Shown here: piece after piece, positions 8,494-17,058 of the stretch
How positions within the stretch are numbered: position 1 is the first letter of the stretch
How the letters are laid out: each line of letters starts with the position of its first letter
NCBI RefSeq assembly: GCF_003614975.1
Contig: NZ_QZWI01000004.1
Location: forward strand, 186,001-250,000
Source of the DNA: Rahnella bruchi
GTDB lineage: Bacteria; Pseudomonadota; Gammaproteobacteria; Enterobacterales; Enterobacteriaceae
Direction: 5' to 3'
DNA: 64,000 nucleotides
Made by a program: the position numbers and the translations under genes
Notes under the pieces: generated by a model
The model's input: the letters and a program-made list of their open reading frames with translations, nothing else
Database searches by the model: none
Told to the model about the DNA's origin: nothing

Positions 8494-9549
8494 ATGGAAT
8501 ACCGTTTGTTAGGCCATTCTGGTCTGAAAGTTTCAGTTCTAAGCCTGGGCACCATGACGTTTGGTGGTCAGGGGAAATTTGCCAAAACCGGACAAACTGA
8601 CGTCAGTGCCGCAGAGCGCCAGATTGGCCTGTGTCTCGACGCCGGAATTAATCTGTTCGATACCGCCGACGTCTATTCCGGCGGTGAATCCGAGGTGATT
8701 TTAGGCAAGGCACTGGGCAATAAGCGCCACGATGTGCTGGTGGCCAGCAAAGCCCGTTTCCCGATGGGCGAAGGCCCGAACGATCGCGGCTCGTCCCGTC
8801 ACCATATACTGCGCGCCTGCGAAGCCAGCCTGAAACGTCTGAACACCGATTATCTGGATTTGTACCAGCTGCATGAATGGGACGGTCTGACGCCGCTCGA
8901 AGAGACTTTACGCGCGCTGGATGACCTGGTTTCCAGCGGTAAAGTGCGATATGTCGGCGTATCGAATTTCTCCGCCTGGCATATCATGAAAACGCTGGGC
9001 GTAGCGCAGGCGAATTATTATATCCGCCCGGTCAGCCAGCAAATCCATTACACCTTACAGGCGCGTGAAGCAGAGTATGAATTGCTGCCGGTGGCGCAGG
9101 ATCAGGGGCTTGGTGTGCTGGTATGGAGCCCGCTGGCTGGCGGCCTGCTTTCCGGTAAATATCGCCGTAATCAGGCTGCACCTGAAGGCACGCGTCATCT
9201 GGCCGACTGGGGCGAACCGCCGGTGCGCGATGAGAGCGCATTGTACGATGTGGTCGACGTGCTGGTGGACATTGCGAAAGCCCGCGGTGTTTCAGCGGCG
9301 CAGATTGCACTGGCCTGGCTGATTGCCCGTCCGCAGGTGACGTCAGTGATTGTCGGCGCGCGTAACGACGCACAGTTGCAGGACAATCTTCTCGCCGCTG
9401 ATTTAAAACTCAATAATGAAGAAATTGAAAGACTTAATAAAGTCAGTCAGTTACCTTTATTGTATCCTTACTGGCATCAGGCGCAGACCGCACCCGACCG
9501 TCTTTCTGCGGCGGATTTATCGCTTATCGCGCCTTATCTGAAAAAGTAA
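8494..9549 (+). CDS. Aldo/keto reductase
   Basis: A NADP(H)-dependent oxidoreductase with a TIM-barrel fold, 351 residues. The AKR catalytic tetrad is visible: Asp56 in LFDTADVYSGGESE, Tyr61, Lys86 in ASKARF and His127 in LYQLHEWDG. The C-terminal cofactor segment SVIVGARNDAQLQDN is also present. It resembles the YajO/YakC/Tas-like aldo-keto reductases that act on aldehydes and sugars. GGAG at 8482-8485 gives an 8-nt spacing to the ATG. It stands alone with a good terminator at 9572. The physiological substrate is unknown. Confidence 0.9.
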   Translation: MEYRLLGHSGLKVSVLSLGTMTFGGQGKFAKTGQTDVSAAERQIGLCLDAGINLFDTADVYSGGESEVILGKALGNKRHDVLVASKARFPMGEGPNDRGSSRHHILRACEASLKRLNTDYLDLYQLHEWDGLTPLEETLRALDDLVSSGKVRYVGVSNFSAWHIMKTLGVAQANYYIRPVSQQIHYTLQAREAEYELLPVAQDQGLGVLVWSPLAGGLLSGKYRRNQAAPEGTRHLADWGEPPVRDESALYDVVDVLVDIAKARGVSAAQIALAWLIARPQVTSVIVGARNDAQLQDNLLAADLKLNNEEIERLNKVSQLPLLYPYWHQAQTAPDRLSAADLSLIAPYLKK

Positions 9550-9570
9550 CCGCAACAAAATGATACGCAC

Positions 9571-9606
9571 TGAGACCGGTTGATGATGCCGGTCTCGTTA
9601 TTTTTG
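9571..9606 (+). terminator. Rho-independent terminator after aldo/keto reductase
   Basis: GAGACCGG (9572-9579) pairs with CCGGTCTC (9589-9596) over 8 bp and is followed by GTTATTTTTG. Confidence 0.85.
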
Positions 9607-9674
9607 TGTTAATACTTACAGAGTTTCTTTTGTGCGCCTTGTGCGCACCTTGCTAAAAACAGAGGAATACCGGG

Positions 9675-10424
9675 ATGATTATTTTTGTTACCGGCGCCAC
9701 CGCCGGATTTGGTGCAGAAATCGCACGTAGATTTGTTAAAGAAGGCCACAAAGTGATTGCCTCAGGCCGCCGCAAAGAGCGTCTTGATGACCTGAAAGCC
9801 GAACTGGGAGAGGCGCTTTATCCTGTCGAACTGGACGTCACTAATCGTGCTTCCATTCAGGATGCGCTCGACAGCCTGCCTGCTGACTGGCGCAACATCG
9901 ACGTGCTGGTGAATAACGCCGGTCTGGCGCTCGGTATGGAAAAAGCCGACAAAGCGTCGCTGGAAGACTGGGACAAAATGATCGACACCAACACCAAAGG
10001 TCTGGTGTACATGACCCGCGCGGTCCTGCCGGGCATGGTTGAACGTAATACCGGTCACGTGATCAATATCGGTTCAACCGCAGGCAACTGGCCTTATGCC
10101 GGTGGTAACGTTTACGGCGCAACCAAGGCGTTTGTTCGTCAGTTCAGCCTGAATCTGCGTACCGATCTGCACGGCACCCACGTACGTGTGACCAATATCG
10201 AACCGGGTCTGTGCGGTGGAACAGAATTCTCTAACGTGCGCTTCAAAGGCGACGATGAGAAAGTCAGCAAAACTTACGACAACACCAACCCGCTCACTGC
10301 GACCGATGTCGCCGAATCCGTGTTCTGGGTTTCAACCCTGCCTGAGCACGTCAATATCAACAGCATCGAAATGATGCCAGTCAGCCAGTCTCTGGCCGGT
10401 TTGCAGGTACATCGCGAAGCGTGA
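9675..10424 (+). CDS. ydfG: NADP-dependent 3-hydroxy acid dehydrogenase YdfG (short-chain dehydrogenase)
   Basis: A cytosolic short-chain dehydrogenase of 249 residues, the size of E. coli YdfG (248). The family oxidises L-allo-threonine, serine and other 3-hydroxy acids and reduces malonic semialdehyde. The nucleotide-binding TGATAGFG is at residues 6-13, NNAG at 80-83, and the catalytic Ser134, Tyr147 and Lys151 are in place (YGATK). The C-terminal HREA is typical. A terminator follows directly. Full-length agreement with YdfG makes the assignment strong. Confidence 0.95.
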   Translation: MIIFVTGATAGFGAEIARRFVKEGHKVIASGRRKERLDDLKAELGEALYPVELDVTNRASIQDALDSLPADWRNIDVLVNNAGLALGMEKADKASLEDWDKMIDTNTKGLVYMTRAVLPGMVERNTGHVINIGSTAGNWPYAGGNVYGATKAFVRQFSLNLRTDLHGTHVRVTNIEPGLCGGTEFSNVRFKGDDEKVSKTYDNTNPLTATDVAESVFWVSTLPEHVNINSIEMMPVSQSLAGLQVHREA

Positions 10425-10445
10425 TATTGCTTGCTGATTTACCAG

Positions 10446-10470
10446 AAAAGCAGCTTCGGCTGCTTTTTTA
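10446..10470 (+). terminator. Rho-independent terminator of ydfG
   Basis: AAAAGCAGC, loop TTCG, GCTGCTTTT followed by more T residues; a UUCG-type tetraloop closes a strong stem. Confidence 0.92.
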
Positions 10471-10493
10471 TTGCCTGCCTTTTCTCCGACCAA

Positions 10494-10527
10494 CAAAAAA
10501 GGCGCGGCAAACTTGCCCGCGCCTTTC
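10494..10527 (-). terminator. Rho-independent terminator of the NCS2 permease gene
   Basis: Read on the minus strand, AAAGGCGCGG pairs with CCGCGCCTTT around an inner CAA/TTG pair, followed by a T-run (AAAAAA on the plus strand at 10495-10500). It lies 18 bp past the permease stop. Confidence 0.88.
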
Positions 10528-10544
10528 TGATAACCGAAAGCGTT

Positions 10545-11840
10545 TTACGCGCTCAGCCAGCCCAGTTTAATCACGAACAGAATCGACAGCACAACCAGCG
10601 CGGCATTCAGTTCACGTGCCCGGCCGGTCAGCAGTTTTGCCAGCGTCCAGGTGATGAAACCAAACGCGATACCGTTAGCGATAGAGTAAGTAAACGGCAT
10701 GGTCAGCGCAGTCACCGTGACCGGCGCGGCAACGGTAATGTCTTTCCAGTCGATTTCTGCCAGACCAGACGTCATCAGAACCGCGATGAACAGCAGAGCC
10801 GGAGCCGTCGCAAATGCCGGAACACTGCCTGCCAGAGGAGCGAAGAACAGGCTCAGCAGGAACAGGATGGCCACCACAATTGCCGTCAGACCGGTACGTC
10901 CACCGGCGCTCACGCCCGCAGCAGATTCGATGTAACTGGTGGTGGTTGACGTCCCCAGCAGTGAACCGAACAACGCAGCGGCGCTGTCAGCTACCAGCGC
11001 ACGGCCCATTTTCGGGATATTGCCGTCTTCATCCGCCAGACCTGCACGTTTGGTCACGCCAATCAGGGTGCCGGAGTTATCAAACACATCCACGAACAGG
11101 AACGCGAACACCACGCTAATCAGGGAAACGTTGAATGCGCCTTTGATGTCGAGTTGCATGAAGGTCGGTGCAATGGAAGGTGGCATAGACATCACGCCGC
11201 CAAATGGCGAATAGCCCAGCGCGATAGCCAGAACGGTCACGGCCAGAACGCCGATCAGTACCGCACCGGTAATTTTACGCGCTTCCAGCACCACAATCAG
11301 GATAAAGCCCAGCATGGCGAACAGCGGACCAGGCTTGGTCAGGTCGCCCAGACCGACCAGCGTAGCCGGGTTAGCCACGACGATACCGGCGTTTTCCAGC
11401 GCAATCAGCGCCAGGAACAAACCAATACCCGCCGCAATCGCCGAGCGCAGAGGCAACGGAATACTGCGGATAATCCATTCGCGAATTTTAAAGATGGATA
11501 ATGCGAAGAAAATACAGGCGGAGAGGAAAACCGCACCCAGCGCGATCTGCCAGGTGTAACCCATATGCAGGACAACGGTATAGGTGAAGAAGGCGTTTAA
11601 ACCCATGCCCGGCGCCAGTGCGATCGGGTAGTTGGCGATAAAGCCCATCAGTGCGGAACCGATTGCGGCAGCAAGACAAGTTGCCACAAATACAGAGCCT
11701 TTATCCATCCCCGTCGCGCCCAAAATAGACGGGTTAACAAACAGAATATAGGCCATTGCTAAAAATGTAGTCAGTCCTGCCACAATCTCAGTCCGCACGT
11801 TGGTACGGTGAGCTTTTAACTTAAATAGTTTTTCTAACAT
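10545..11840 (-). CDS. NCS2 purine permease (AdeP/AzgA type)
   Basis: An inner-membrane purine-proton symporter with 12-14 hydrophobic segments. The AzgA-group signature stretches are present: AGLTTFLAMAYILFVNP, ALAPGMGLNAFF and TSTTTSYIESAAGVSAGGRT. It is closer to adenine permeases AdeP/AdeQ than to the GhxP/GhxQ guanine-hypoxanthine pair, judged by FDNSGTLIGVT, but substrate cannot be fixed. The start is uncertain. ATG 11840 (MLEKLFKLKAH, 431 residues) matches the family core, while an in-frame ATG at 11891 would add 17 residues, similar to the short N-terminal tail of AdeP. It is divergent from a LysR gene, which probably controls it, and has its own terminator. Confidence 0.88.
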   Translation of the reverse strand: MLEKLFKLKAHRTNVRTEIVAGLTTFLAMAYILFVNPSILGATGMDKGSVFVATCLAAAIGSALMGFIANYPIALAPGMGLNAFFTYTVVLHMGYTWQIALGAVFLSACIFFALSIFKIREWIIRSIPLPLRSAIAAGIGLFLALIALENAGIVVANPATLVGLGDLTKPGPLFAMLGFILIVVLEARKITGAVLIGVLAVTVLAIALGYSPFGGVMSMPPSIAPTFMQLDIKGAFNVSLISVVFAFLFVDVFDNSGTLIGVTKRAGLADEDGNIPKMGRALVADSAAALFGSLLGTSTTTSYIESAAGVSAGGRTGLTAIVVAILFLLSLFFAPLAGSVPAFATAPALLFIAVLMTSGLAEIDWKDITVAAPVTVTALTMPFTYSIANGIAFGFITWTLAKLLTGRARELNAALVVLSILFVIKLGWLSA

Positions 11841-11967
11841 GAGAAGGTATCTCTTGGTCGCATGATCACGTTGAGTCTGCATATCAAACATGCACGCTTG
11901 TTATTAGTGTTGTTTTTCAAAACACGATCATGCGCCAGCGGTGCAAATGCCACCGTTCGCCCCGCTT

Positions 11968-11981
11968 TCTATCACTGATAG
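11968..11981. promoter_or_regulatory. Operator-like palindrome CTATCACTGATAG in the NCS2/LysR intergenic region
   Basis: A perfect 13-bp inverted repeat (11969-11981) lies in the 310-bp region between the divergent permease and LysR genes. A second symmetric element, AAAAC-GT-GTTTT, is at 11995-12006. Both are plausible binding sites for the adjacent LysR protein. The 13-bp core is the reverse complement of the core of the tet operator, but no TetR gene is seen here. Confidence 0.5.
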
Positions 11982-12150
11982 CGGCACACGAGCTAAAACG
12001 TGTTTTGACGAACCCTGTCATTTGCCCGTTTTGACTGCAAAACAACCTGAGGTGATTGTTTTACAAAGGGGCATCGCACAATCTAGGAAAATTGAGTGAT
12101 GCAGTCCATAATATATATCTCACTTATTCACTGCATAAATTAGTACACCC

Positions 12151-13056
12151 ATGTCACCATTCTCCCGTTTTTCGCAATATTTTACAGAAGTCGCCCGAAC
12201 AGGAAGTTTGCGCAAAGCGGCGGAAGTGCTGCACGTCTCCGCCTCTGCCATTAACCGGCAAATTTTGCAGGCCGAACAAACGCTGGAAACCCCGCTATTC
12301 GAACGCCTGCCCACCGGGCTGAAACTGACCTCAGCCGGCGAGATTCTGTTCGATGATATCCGTCGCTGGCGAAAAGAATTTTCCCGGACAAAGGAACGGT
12401 TCGATGAGATCCAGGGATTACGCCGCGGACATGTGACAATTTCGATGATCGCTGCCCTCAGCGAGGGCATGGTGGCGGAACTGATTGCACAAGTGGGCGC
12501 GGAACATCCTTATCTGACTTTTGATATTCGCATCGAAGACAGCCGGAATATCAGCGAACAGGTCAGTTCTGCAGAAGTGGATTTCGGATTGTTGCTGGAT
12601 CCGGTTGAGCATACCGGGCTGGAAGTGCGGGCATTTGCGGAATTACCCATCGGTATTGCCATGCCGGTCGGACACGAACTTTCCCAACAGGAATCGCTGT
12701 CTTTCAGTGATATTGCCGCCTACCGGCAGATTATTCCCTCCGAACCGCTGATGGTAAATGCCCGCGCTAAACTGCTGTATAACCGCTATCAGCTGCTGGA
12801 AACGCCGTCGATCGTCTGTAATGACGTGCGCATGATGCGGGAACTTATCCGAAAAGGGGCCGGTGTTGGCGTGCTGAGCCTGCTGGATGTTTTACCGGAC
12901 TTACAGGAAAAGCGGCTGGCGTTTGTGCCGCTTCAGGGGCGAAAGGCCAAACCGCTGACGCTGGCGCTGTGCGTTGCGCCCCGCCGCCAGCTTTCCCGCG
13001 CTGCACAAATCGTGATTCAGAAAGTCATCGTGCTGATGGAAAGATTGTCGCAGTAA
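12151..13056 (+). CDS. LysR-family transcriptional regulator
   Basis: A 301-residue LysR-type regulator. The N-terminal helix-turn-helix is at about residues 17-40 (GSLRKAAEVLHVSASAINRQ), followed by the linker helix and a two-lobed effector domain (about 90-295). It is divergent from the NCS2 permease and is the natural candidate for its regulator, perhaps with a purine-related co-inducer; that link is inferred from position only. No clear Shine-Dalgarno sequence is seen before the ATG. It converges on ynfA with only 3 bp between the stop codons. Confidence 0.88.
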   Translation: MSPFSRFSQYFTEVARTGSLRKAAEVLHVSASAINRQILQAEQTLETPLFERLPTGLKLTSAGEILFDDIRRWRKEFSRTKERFDEIQGLRRGHVTISMIAALSEGMVAELIAQVGAEHPYLTFDIRIEDSRNISEQVSSAEVDFGLLLDPVEHTGLEVRAFAELPIGIAMPVGHELSQQESLSFSDIAAYRQIIPSEPLMVNARAKLLYNRYQLLETPSIVCNDVRMMRELIRKGAGVGVLSLLDVLPDLQEKRLAFVPLQGRKAKPLTLALCVAPRRQLSRAAQIVIQKVIVLMERLSQ

Positions 13057-13059
13057 TCG

Positions 13060-13386
13060 TTATGACGCTTTCCAGCCAGAAATAATAATCAGCATCCCCG
13101 CCAGCGCAACGCACGCGCCCAGCCAGTCGGTGGTGCTGAGTTTCACGCCATCGACAAACCGCAGCCACAACATCGCAGTCATCACATACACTCCGCCGTA
13201 AGCCGCGTACACCCTGCCGCTCGCCGCCGGATGGAGGGTCAGCAGCCAGACGAACGCCGCCAGGCTGAGCGCCGCCGGAAGCAGCAGCAAAATGCTGCCG
13301 CCTTTACGCAGCCAGAGATAAGGCAAAAAGCAGCCGATGATTTCTGCCAGCGCAGTGGCAAAGAACAGTAAAGATGTTTTGAGCAT
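13060..13386 (-). CDS. ynfA: Small multidrug-resistance-like inner-membrane protein YnfA (UPF0060)
   Basis: A 108-residue protein with four transmembrane helices. It matches YnfA family features: [18 protein letters not shown] near the N-terminus, [12 protein letters not shown] in the centre and [19 protein letters not shown] at the end. The family is related to small multidrug resistance transporters and has been linked to efflux of cationic compounds. Its length equals that of E. coli YnfA (108). It ends 3 bp from the LysR stop. Confidence 0.95.
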   Translation of the reverse strand: MLKTSLLFFATALAEIIGCFLPYLWLRKGGSILLLLPAALSLAAFVWLLTLHPAASGRVYAAYGGVYVMTAMLWLRFVDGVKLSTTDWLGACVALAGMLIIISGWKAS

Positions 13387-13520
13387 AGTTGAGCCAGGTT
13401 TACAGTGCGGACTTCAATAAGATATCAACCAGTTTACAGGCAAAGGGTGACGTCATTGCACCGGATGTTATAATTTAATGATTCGCCAGTGCGATGTGTA
13501 TATCTAAAAAGGATTAGCTA

Positions 13521-13889
13521 ATGAATACAACGTTTATAACCCGACTGATGCGCGCCATGCTGCCGGTTGCTTTGCTGGCCATGACTGCCGGCTGGCAGGT
13601 TCCTGTGCAGGCTGCCACCAACTGTGCGGGCGGAACCTGTGTCTTTGGCGGTACAGGCAATGATGCCATGACCAACGAAGAAGCACGGCAGAGTAAAGAA
13701 CAGTGGAATGAAACCCAGCGTCTGCGCGCGATGAAGAATCAGCGCAACGAAAAAGATTTCTCCAAATATGACAACTCGGTTGATCTGCGCGATAAATGTG
13801 AAGCCAGCCAGAACATCAATGCGTACTGGGAACCGAACACCGAACGCTGCCTTGACCGCCGTACAGGCCGTCAGTTGATGGCGCCGTAA
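13521..13889 (+). CDS. ynfB: Periplasmic DUF1283 protein YnfB
   Basis: A small secreted protein of 122 residues and unknown function. A signal peptide covers about residues 1-31 (LLAMTAGWQVPVQAA), and the mature part holds cysteines in TNCAGGTCVFGG, DKCEAS and ERCLDRR, suggesting two disulfides. The pattern matches UPF0482/DUF1283 (YnfB). AGGA at 13510-13513 gives a 7-nt spacing. It is divergent from ynfA and lies close to ynfD, the same neighbourhood as in E. coli. Confidence 0.9.
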   Translation: MNTTFITRLMRAMLPVALLAMTAGWQVPVQAATNCAGGTCVFGGTGNDAMTNEEARQSKEQWNETQRLRAMKNQRNEKDFSKYDNSVDLRDKCEASQNINAYWEPNTERCLDRRTGRQLMAP

Positions 13890-13987
13890 CACATCCCTCC
13901 ACGCATTTCCTTCACTGTGGCGGTCAATGTGACGCCACAGCATATCTGCTAGACTTGTAGATACACTGCTTCTCATAAAAGGAATGA

Positions 13988-14284
13988 ATGATGAAAAAGA
14001 CACTCTTAGCCGGACTCGCTGTTGTAATGCTGGCACCGCTGATGGCGCAGGCTTCCTGTGAAAGCGTCAAAGCGGATATTACTCAGAAAATCGTGGCAAA
14101 CGGCTTACCTGAATCCGGATTCAAACTTGATATCGTGCCAAACGATCAGGCGGAACAGAGCGGCGGCCAGGTCGTCGGTCATTGTGGCAATGACAGCCAG
14201 AAAATTGTTTATACCAAAACCGCTGATGCGGGAGACAGTTCTGCTGCCAGTCCGAAGACCGGCACCAGTCAGGACTCGCAGTAA
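13988..14284 (+). CDS. ynfD: Periplasmic DUF1161 protein YnfD
   Basis: A 98-residue secreted protein. The signal peptide (MMKKTLLAGLAVVMLAPLMA, cut near QAS) precedes a DUF1161 core of about 50 residues with two cysteines (SCESVK and GHCGND) and the family phrase FKLDIVPNDQ. The Ser/Thr/Asp-rich C-terminal tail is typical. Function is unknown. Two adjacent ATG codons exist (13988 and 13991). A long hairpin with GGGAGGG arm follows. Confidence 0.88.
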   Translation: MMKKTLLAGLAVVMLAPLMAQASCESVKADITQKIVANGLPESGFKLDIVPNDQAEQSGGQVVGHCGNDSQKIVYTKTADAGDSSAASPKTGTSQDSQ

Positions 14285-14299
14285 CATAACCGCTCCGCC

Positions 14300-14322
14300 C
14301 CCTCCCTCTGTCAGAGGGAGGG
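14300..14322 (+). terminator. Hairpin after ynfD, no T-run
   Basis: CCCTCCCTCTG pairs with CAGAGGGAGGG around a single T (so 9 bp plus a small loop in practice). It lies 15 bp past the ynfD stop and has no T-tract. It belongs to the set of hairpins with pyrimidine-rich 5' arms noted in this window. Confidence 0.5.
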
Positions 14323-14543
14323 TTCATATCTGATGCTCCCGTTGATAATTCACCTGCACGGTGCCTACTCTTGAATTCGCCCTTTCTGTCGCCCTTTCTG
14401 TTATGTTCCACCGTGTAATGCACATTTTTCATATTAGCTTATGAAGATAATGAATTTCTCACATAGTAAGTTGCCGTTTAAGGTAAACACTCCTGCCAGC
14501 GCAGACTTTTCATTCGCTGGCCTCACCCGAGGAGTGACAGCTT

Positions 14544-15641
14544 ATGAGCGTGCAATTTATTGGAATGATCGGCCATCGTCTGGCTTCTGAAATCATCCCG
14601 CCGACCGGTCCGATTTTCGATAAAAAATACATCGCCGATTTCGCCAGGGCCCATGAAGATGCCGGTTTCGACCGCATTCTGGTGGCGTATGCCTCCGATC
14701 AGCCCGACGCATTTCTGGTCACTGCGCACGCCGGTGCCAGCACCTCACGTATTCATTTTCTGCTGGCACATCGTCCGGGCTTTGTTGCACCGACGCTTGC
14801 CGCACGCAAACTCGCCACGCTGGATCATCTGCTGGAAGGCCGCGTTGCCGTGCATATCATCAGCGGCGGCAGCGATGCCGAACAGCGTCGTGACGGCGAT
14901 TTTGAACCTAAATCCGGCCGCTATCAGCGCACTGACGAATACATCGATGTACTGAAACAGAGCTGGTATTCAGAAACGGGCTTTGATCATCAGGGCGAGT
15001 TTTATCAGGCTGAAAACGCCTTCTCCGCCATTAAGCCTTATCAGAAAAAACTGCCGGTCTTTTTCGGCGGTTCTTCTGATGACGCCATTCGCGTTGCCGG
15101 TAAACAGGCCGATGTGTTCGCGCTGTGGGGTGAGCCGCTGGAAAGTGCTGCGGAAACGGTCGCGGCCGTGAAAGCATCTGCGGCAAAACATCAGCGGGAG
15201 ATCGATTTCAGTATTTCCTTCCGCCCGATCCTCGGTAAAACCGAAGAAGAAGCCTGGGCGAAGGCCGATGAAATCCTCACTAAAGCGACCGCACAGCAGG
15301 CTGAAAAAGGCCAGACGCTGGCAGCTAAACCGCAAAGTGTCGGCGCACAGCGTTTACTGAAAGCCGTGGCACAAGGCGATCGTCTGGATTCCTGCCTGTG
15401 GACCGGTATTGCCGGGCTGATTGGCGGCGGTTCCAACTCGACCGCGCTGGTCGGTACACCGGAACAGGTCTCCGATGCTCTGTTGAAATATTACGATCTG
15501 GGCATTACCACTTTCCTGATCCGTGGTTTTGATCCGCTCAATGACGCCGTTGAGTACGGCAAGAGCCTGATCCCGCTGACGAAGCAGAAAATCGCTGCGC
15601 GTCAGGCACAACATAAAACCGCCGCAACCACGCTGGTATAA
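14544..15641 (+). CDS. LLM-class flavin monooxygenase, alkanesulfonate monooxygenase (SsuD)-like
   Basis: A luciferase-like FMNH2-dependent monooxygenase of 365 residues with a TIM barrel. Features such as HRPGFVAPTLAARKLATLDHL, GRVAVHIISGG and SGRYQRTDEYIDVLKQ are those of the SsuD/long-chain alkanesulfonate group. Such enzymes cleave sulfonates to sulfite plus aldehyde, using FMNH2 from a partner reductase. GAGGAG at 14529-14534 is a strong ribosome-binding site. The next gene, 9 bp downstream, is a sulfonate-type binding protein. No flavin reductase (SsuE) and no permease or ATPase is in the pair, so those must come from elsewhere. The exact substrate could be another organosulfur compound. 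Confidence 0.85.
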   Translation: MSVQFIGMIGHRLASEIIPPTGPIFDKKYIADFARAHEDAGFDRILVAYASDQPDAFLVTAHAGASTSRIHFLLAHRPGFVAPTLAARKLATLDHLLEGRVAVHIISGGSDAEQRRDGDFEPKSGRYQRTDEYIDVLKQSWYSETGFDHQGEFYQAENAFSAIKPYQKKLPVFFGGSSDDAIRVAGKQADVFALWGEPLESAAETVAAVKASAAKHQREIDFSISFRPILGKTEEEAWAKADEILTKATAQQAEKGQTLAAKPQSVGAQRLLKAVAQGDRLDSCLWTGIAGLIGGGSNSTALVGTPEQVSDALLKYYDLGITTFLIRGFDPLNDAVEYGKSLIPLTKQKIAARQAQHKTAATTLV

Positions 15642-15650
15642 GGAACCCTG

Positions 15651-16598
15651 ATGCAAGTTAATGTAAAAAATCTTCTGCTGCTGGTATCGCTGATGAGCGG
15701 CGCTTTTGCGGTCAATGCTGAACAAATCACCCTGCGAGTGGCCGACCAGAAAGGCAATATGCGGGCGCAACTGGAAGCGGCAAATAAACTCGATAATCTG
15801 CCCTACAAAATTGAGTGGTCAGAATTCCCTGCTGCCGCGCCACTGGCGGAAGCGCTGAATGCCCAGGCGGTGGACGTCGGTATTATCGGCGATGCCCCGC
15901 TGCTGTTTGCCGAAGCCGCGGGTGCACAGGTGAAAGCCATTGCCGTGGATAAATCCGATGCTTATGGCACGGCGTTACTGGTGAAAGCGGACAGCCCTAT
16001 CAAAAGCGCGGCGGATTTAAAAGGCAAAAGCATTGCCACCAACCGCGGTTCCATCGGTCATTTCGTAGCACTGAAAGCACTGGCATCTGCCGGACTGACG
16101 GCGAAAGACGTGACTTTTCGTTTCCTGCCGCCAAGCGACGCCAAACTGGCGCTGACACAGGGTTCTGTGGATGTCTGGGCAACGTGGGAACCGTATACCG
16201 CGTTCGCCGAAACGCAGGATCATCTGCGGGTTGTGGTGAACGGGCGCGGATTGTGGTCGGGTAACAGTTTCCTCGCAGCAACAGACACTGCGCTGAAAGA
16301 TAAAGCCAAACGTGAGGCAATTGCCGACTATCTGCAACGTCTGAGCGACTCGCAGGTTTGGGCCTATAAAAATCTGGATGCCTACAGCGGGAAACTGGCA
16401 AAAATCATCGGCTTCCCGCTGGACGCAGCAAAACTGGGCTTCGAGCGCCGTAAATCTTACTGGCAACCCATCGATGCGGCGACAGAAAAGCAGCAACAGC
16501 AAACCGCTGATTTCTATCATGCACAGGGGTTATTGCCCGTCGCACTGAATGTCACCGGCACGTTTGACCACTCATTCCTGCTGAAGTTAACGCTCTGA
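15651..16598 (+). CDS. Sulfonate-type ABC substrate-binding protein (SsuA-like), orphan
   Basis: A periplasmic binding protein of 315 residues. Signal peptide residues 1-22 end near AVNA before EQITL. The NMT1/SsuA-type fold shows VDVGIIGDAPLLFAEAAGAQ, DLKGKSIATNRGS and VDVWATWEPY, as in aliphatic sulfonate and nitrate/taurine binders. It is co-transcribed with the upstream monooxygenase (9-bp gap) but no transporter partner follows. It probably works with a membrane complex encoded elsewhere. The two-gene unit, and the presence of cbl at 25 kb, fit sulfur scavenging from sulfonates. Confidence 0.85.
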   Translation: MQVNVKNLLLLVSLMSGAFAVNAEQITLRVADQKGNMRAQLEAANKLDNLPYKIEWSEFPAAAPLAEALNAQAVDVGIIGDAPLLFAEAAGAQVKAIAVDKSDAYGTALLVKADSPIKSAADLKGKSIATNRGSIGHFVALKALASAGLTAKDVTFRFLPPSDAKLALTQGSVDVWATWEPYTAFAETQDHLRVVVNGRGLWSGNSFLAATDTALKDKAKREAIADYLQRLSDSQVWAYKNLDAYSGKLAKIIGFPLDAAKLGFERRKSYWQPIDAATEKQQQQTADFYHAQGLLPVALNVTGTFDHSFLLKLTL

Positions 16599-16686
16599 TA
16601 ATGTGAACTATCGCCCTGTAACCAAAAGCCAGACGTGGTTAATTGTAGAGGTCGCCCGAAATCAGGCTTAGCTAACAGGATGAAGC

Positions 16687-16914
16687 ATGGAAAATTACGC
16701 CAACAAAAGCGGTGATTCACAGGTTGTCAGCTTCCAGATTGATGCCAATTCGATCAAAGTCCGTTTCAAGAACAATCACGTTTATCTTTACGACATCCGC
16801 CACCCCGGCCCTGAACATCTTGAGAAGATGAAGGAACTCGCCCGTGCCGGATGGGGATTAAATACCTACATAGAAAGCGAAGTGAAAACCGACTTTTCCT
16901 CCAAAGTATTCTGA
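16687..16914 (+). CDS. Small KTSC-like protein of unknown function
   Basis: A 75-residue protein with no signal peptide or membrane segment. The arrangement SIKVRFKNNHVYLYDIRHPG...LARAGWGLNTYI resembles the KTSC domain, a short fold with basic and aromatic residues found alone or fused to nucleic-acid enzymes. The ribosome-binding site AGGA at 16677-16680 supports a real gene. It stands alone between the sulfonate pair and the pirin, and its function is unknown. A hairpin follows at 16924. Confidence 0.65.
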   Translation: MENYANKSGDSQVVSFQIDANSIKVRFKNNHVYLYDIRHPGPEHLEKMKELARAGWGLNTYIESEVKTDFSSKVF

Positions 16915-16923
16915 AATCTTGCA

Positions 16924-16962
16924 AACCCGCCAGGCGGATGTGAGCCGTTCGCCCGGCGGTTT
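16924..16962 (+). terminator. Candidate terminator after the KTSC-like gene
   Basis: The arm AAACCCGCCAGGCG pairs with CGCCCGGCGGTTT with two mismatches and a 12-13 nt loop; three T and then A residues follow. It is only a moderate terminator by sequence. Confidence 0.6.
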
Positions 16963-17058
16963 AAAAATCAATTACACCTTGTTAACAATCATTTGTGACA
17001 ATTTTTATCTGACCCGCTAGTCTTCGTAAAAAGCCTTATCTTTTACCGGAGCCACGCC

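Noticed and set aside
11968-11981. A tetracycline-type operator tied to a TetR system
   Set aside because: The 13-bp match is to a core that is itself symmetric; no tetR or tet efflux gene is in the window, so I report it only as an operator-like palindrome.
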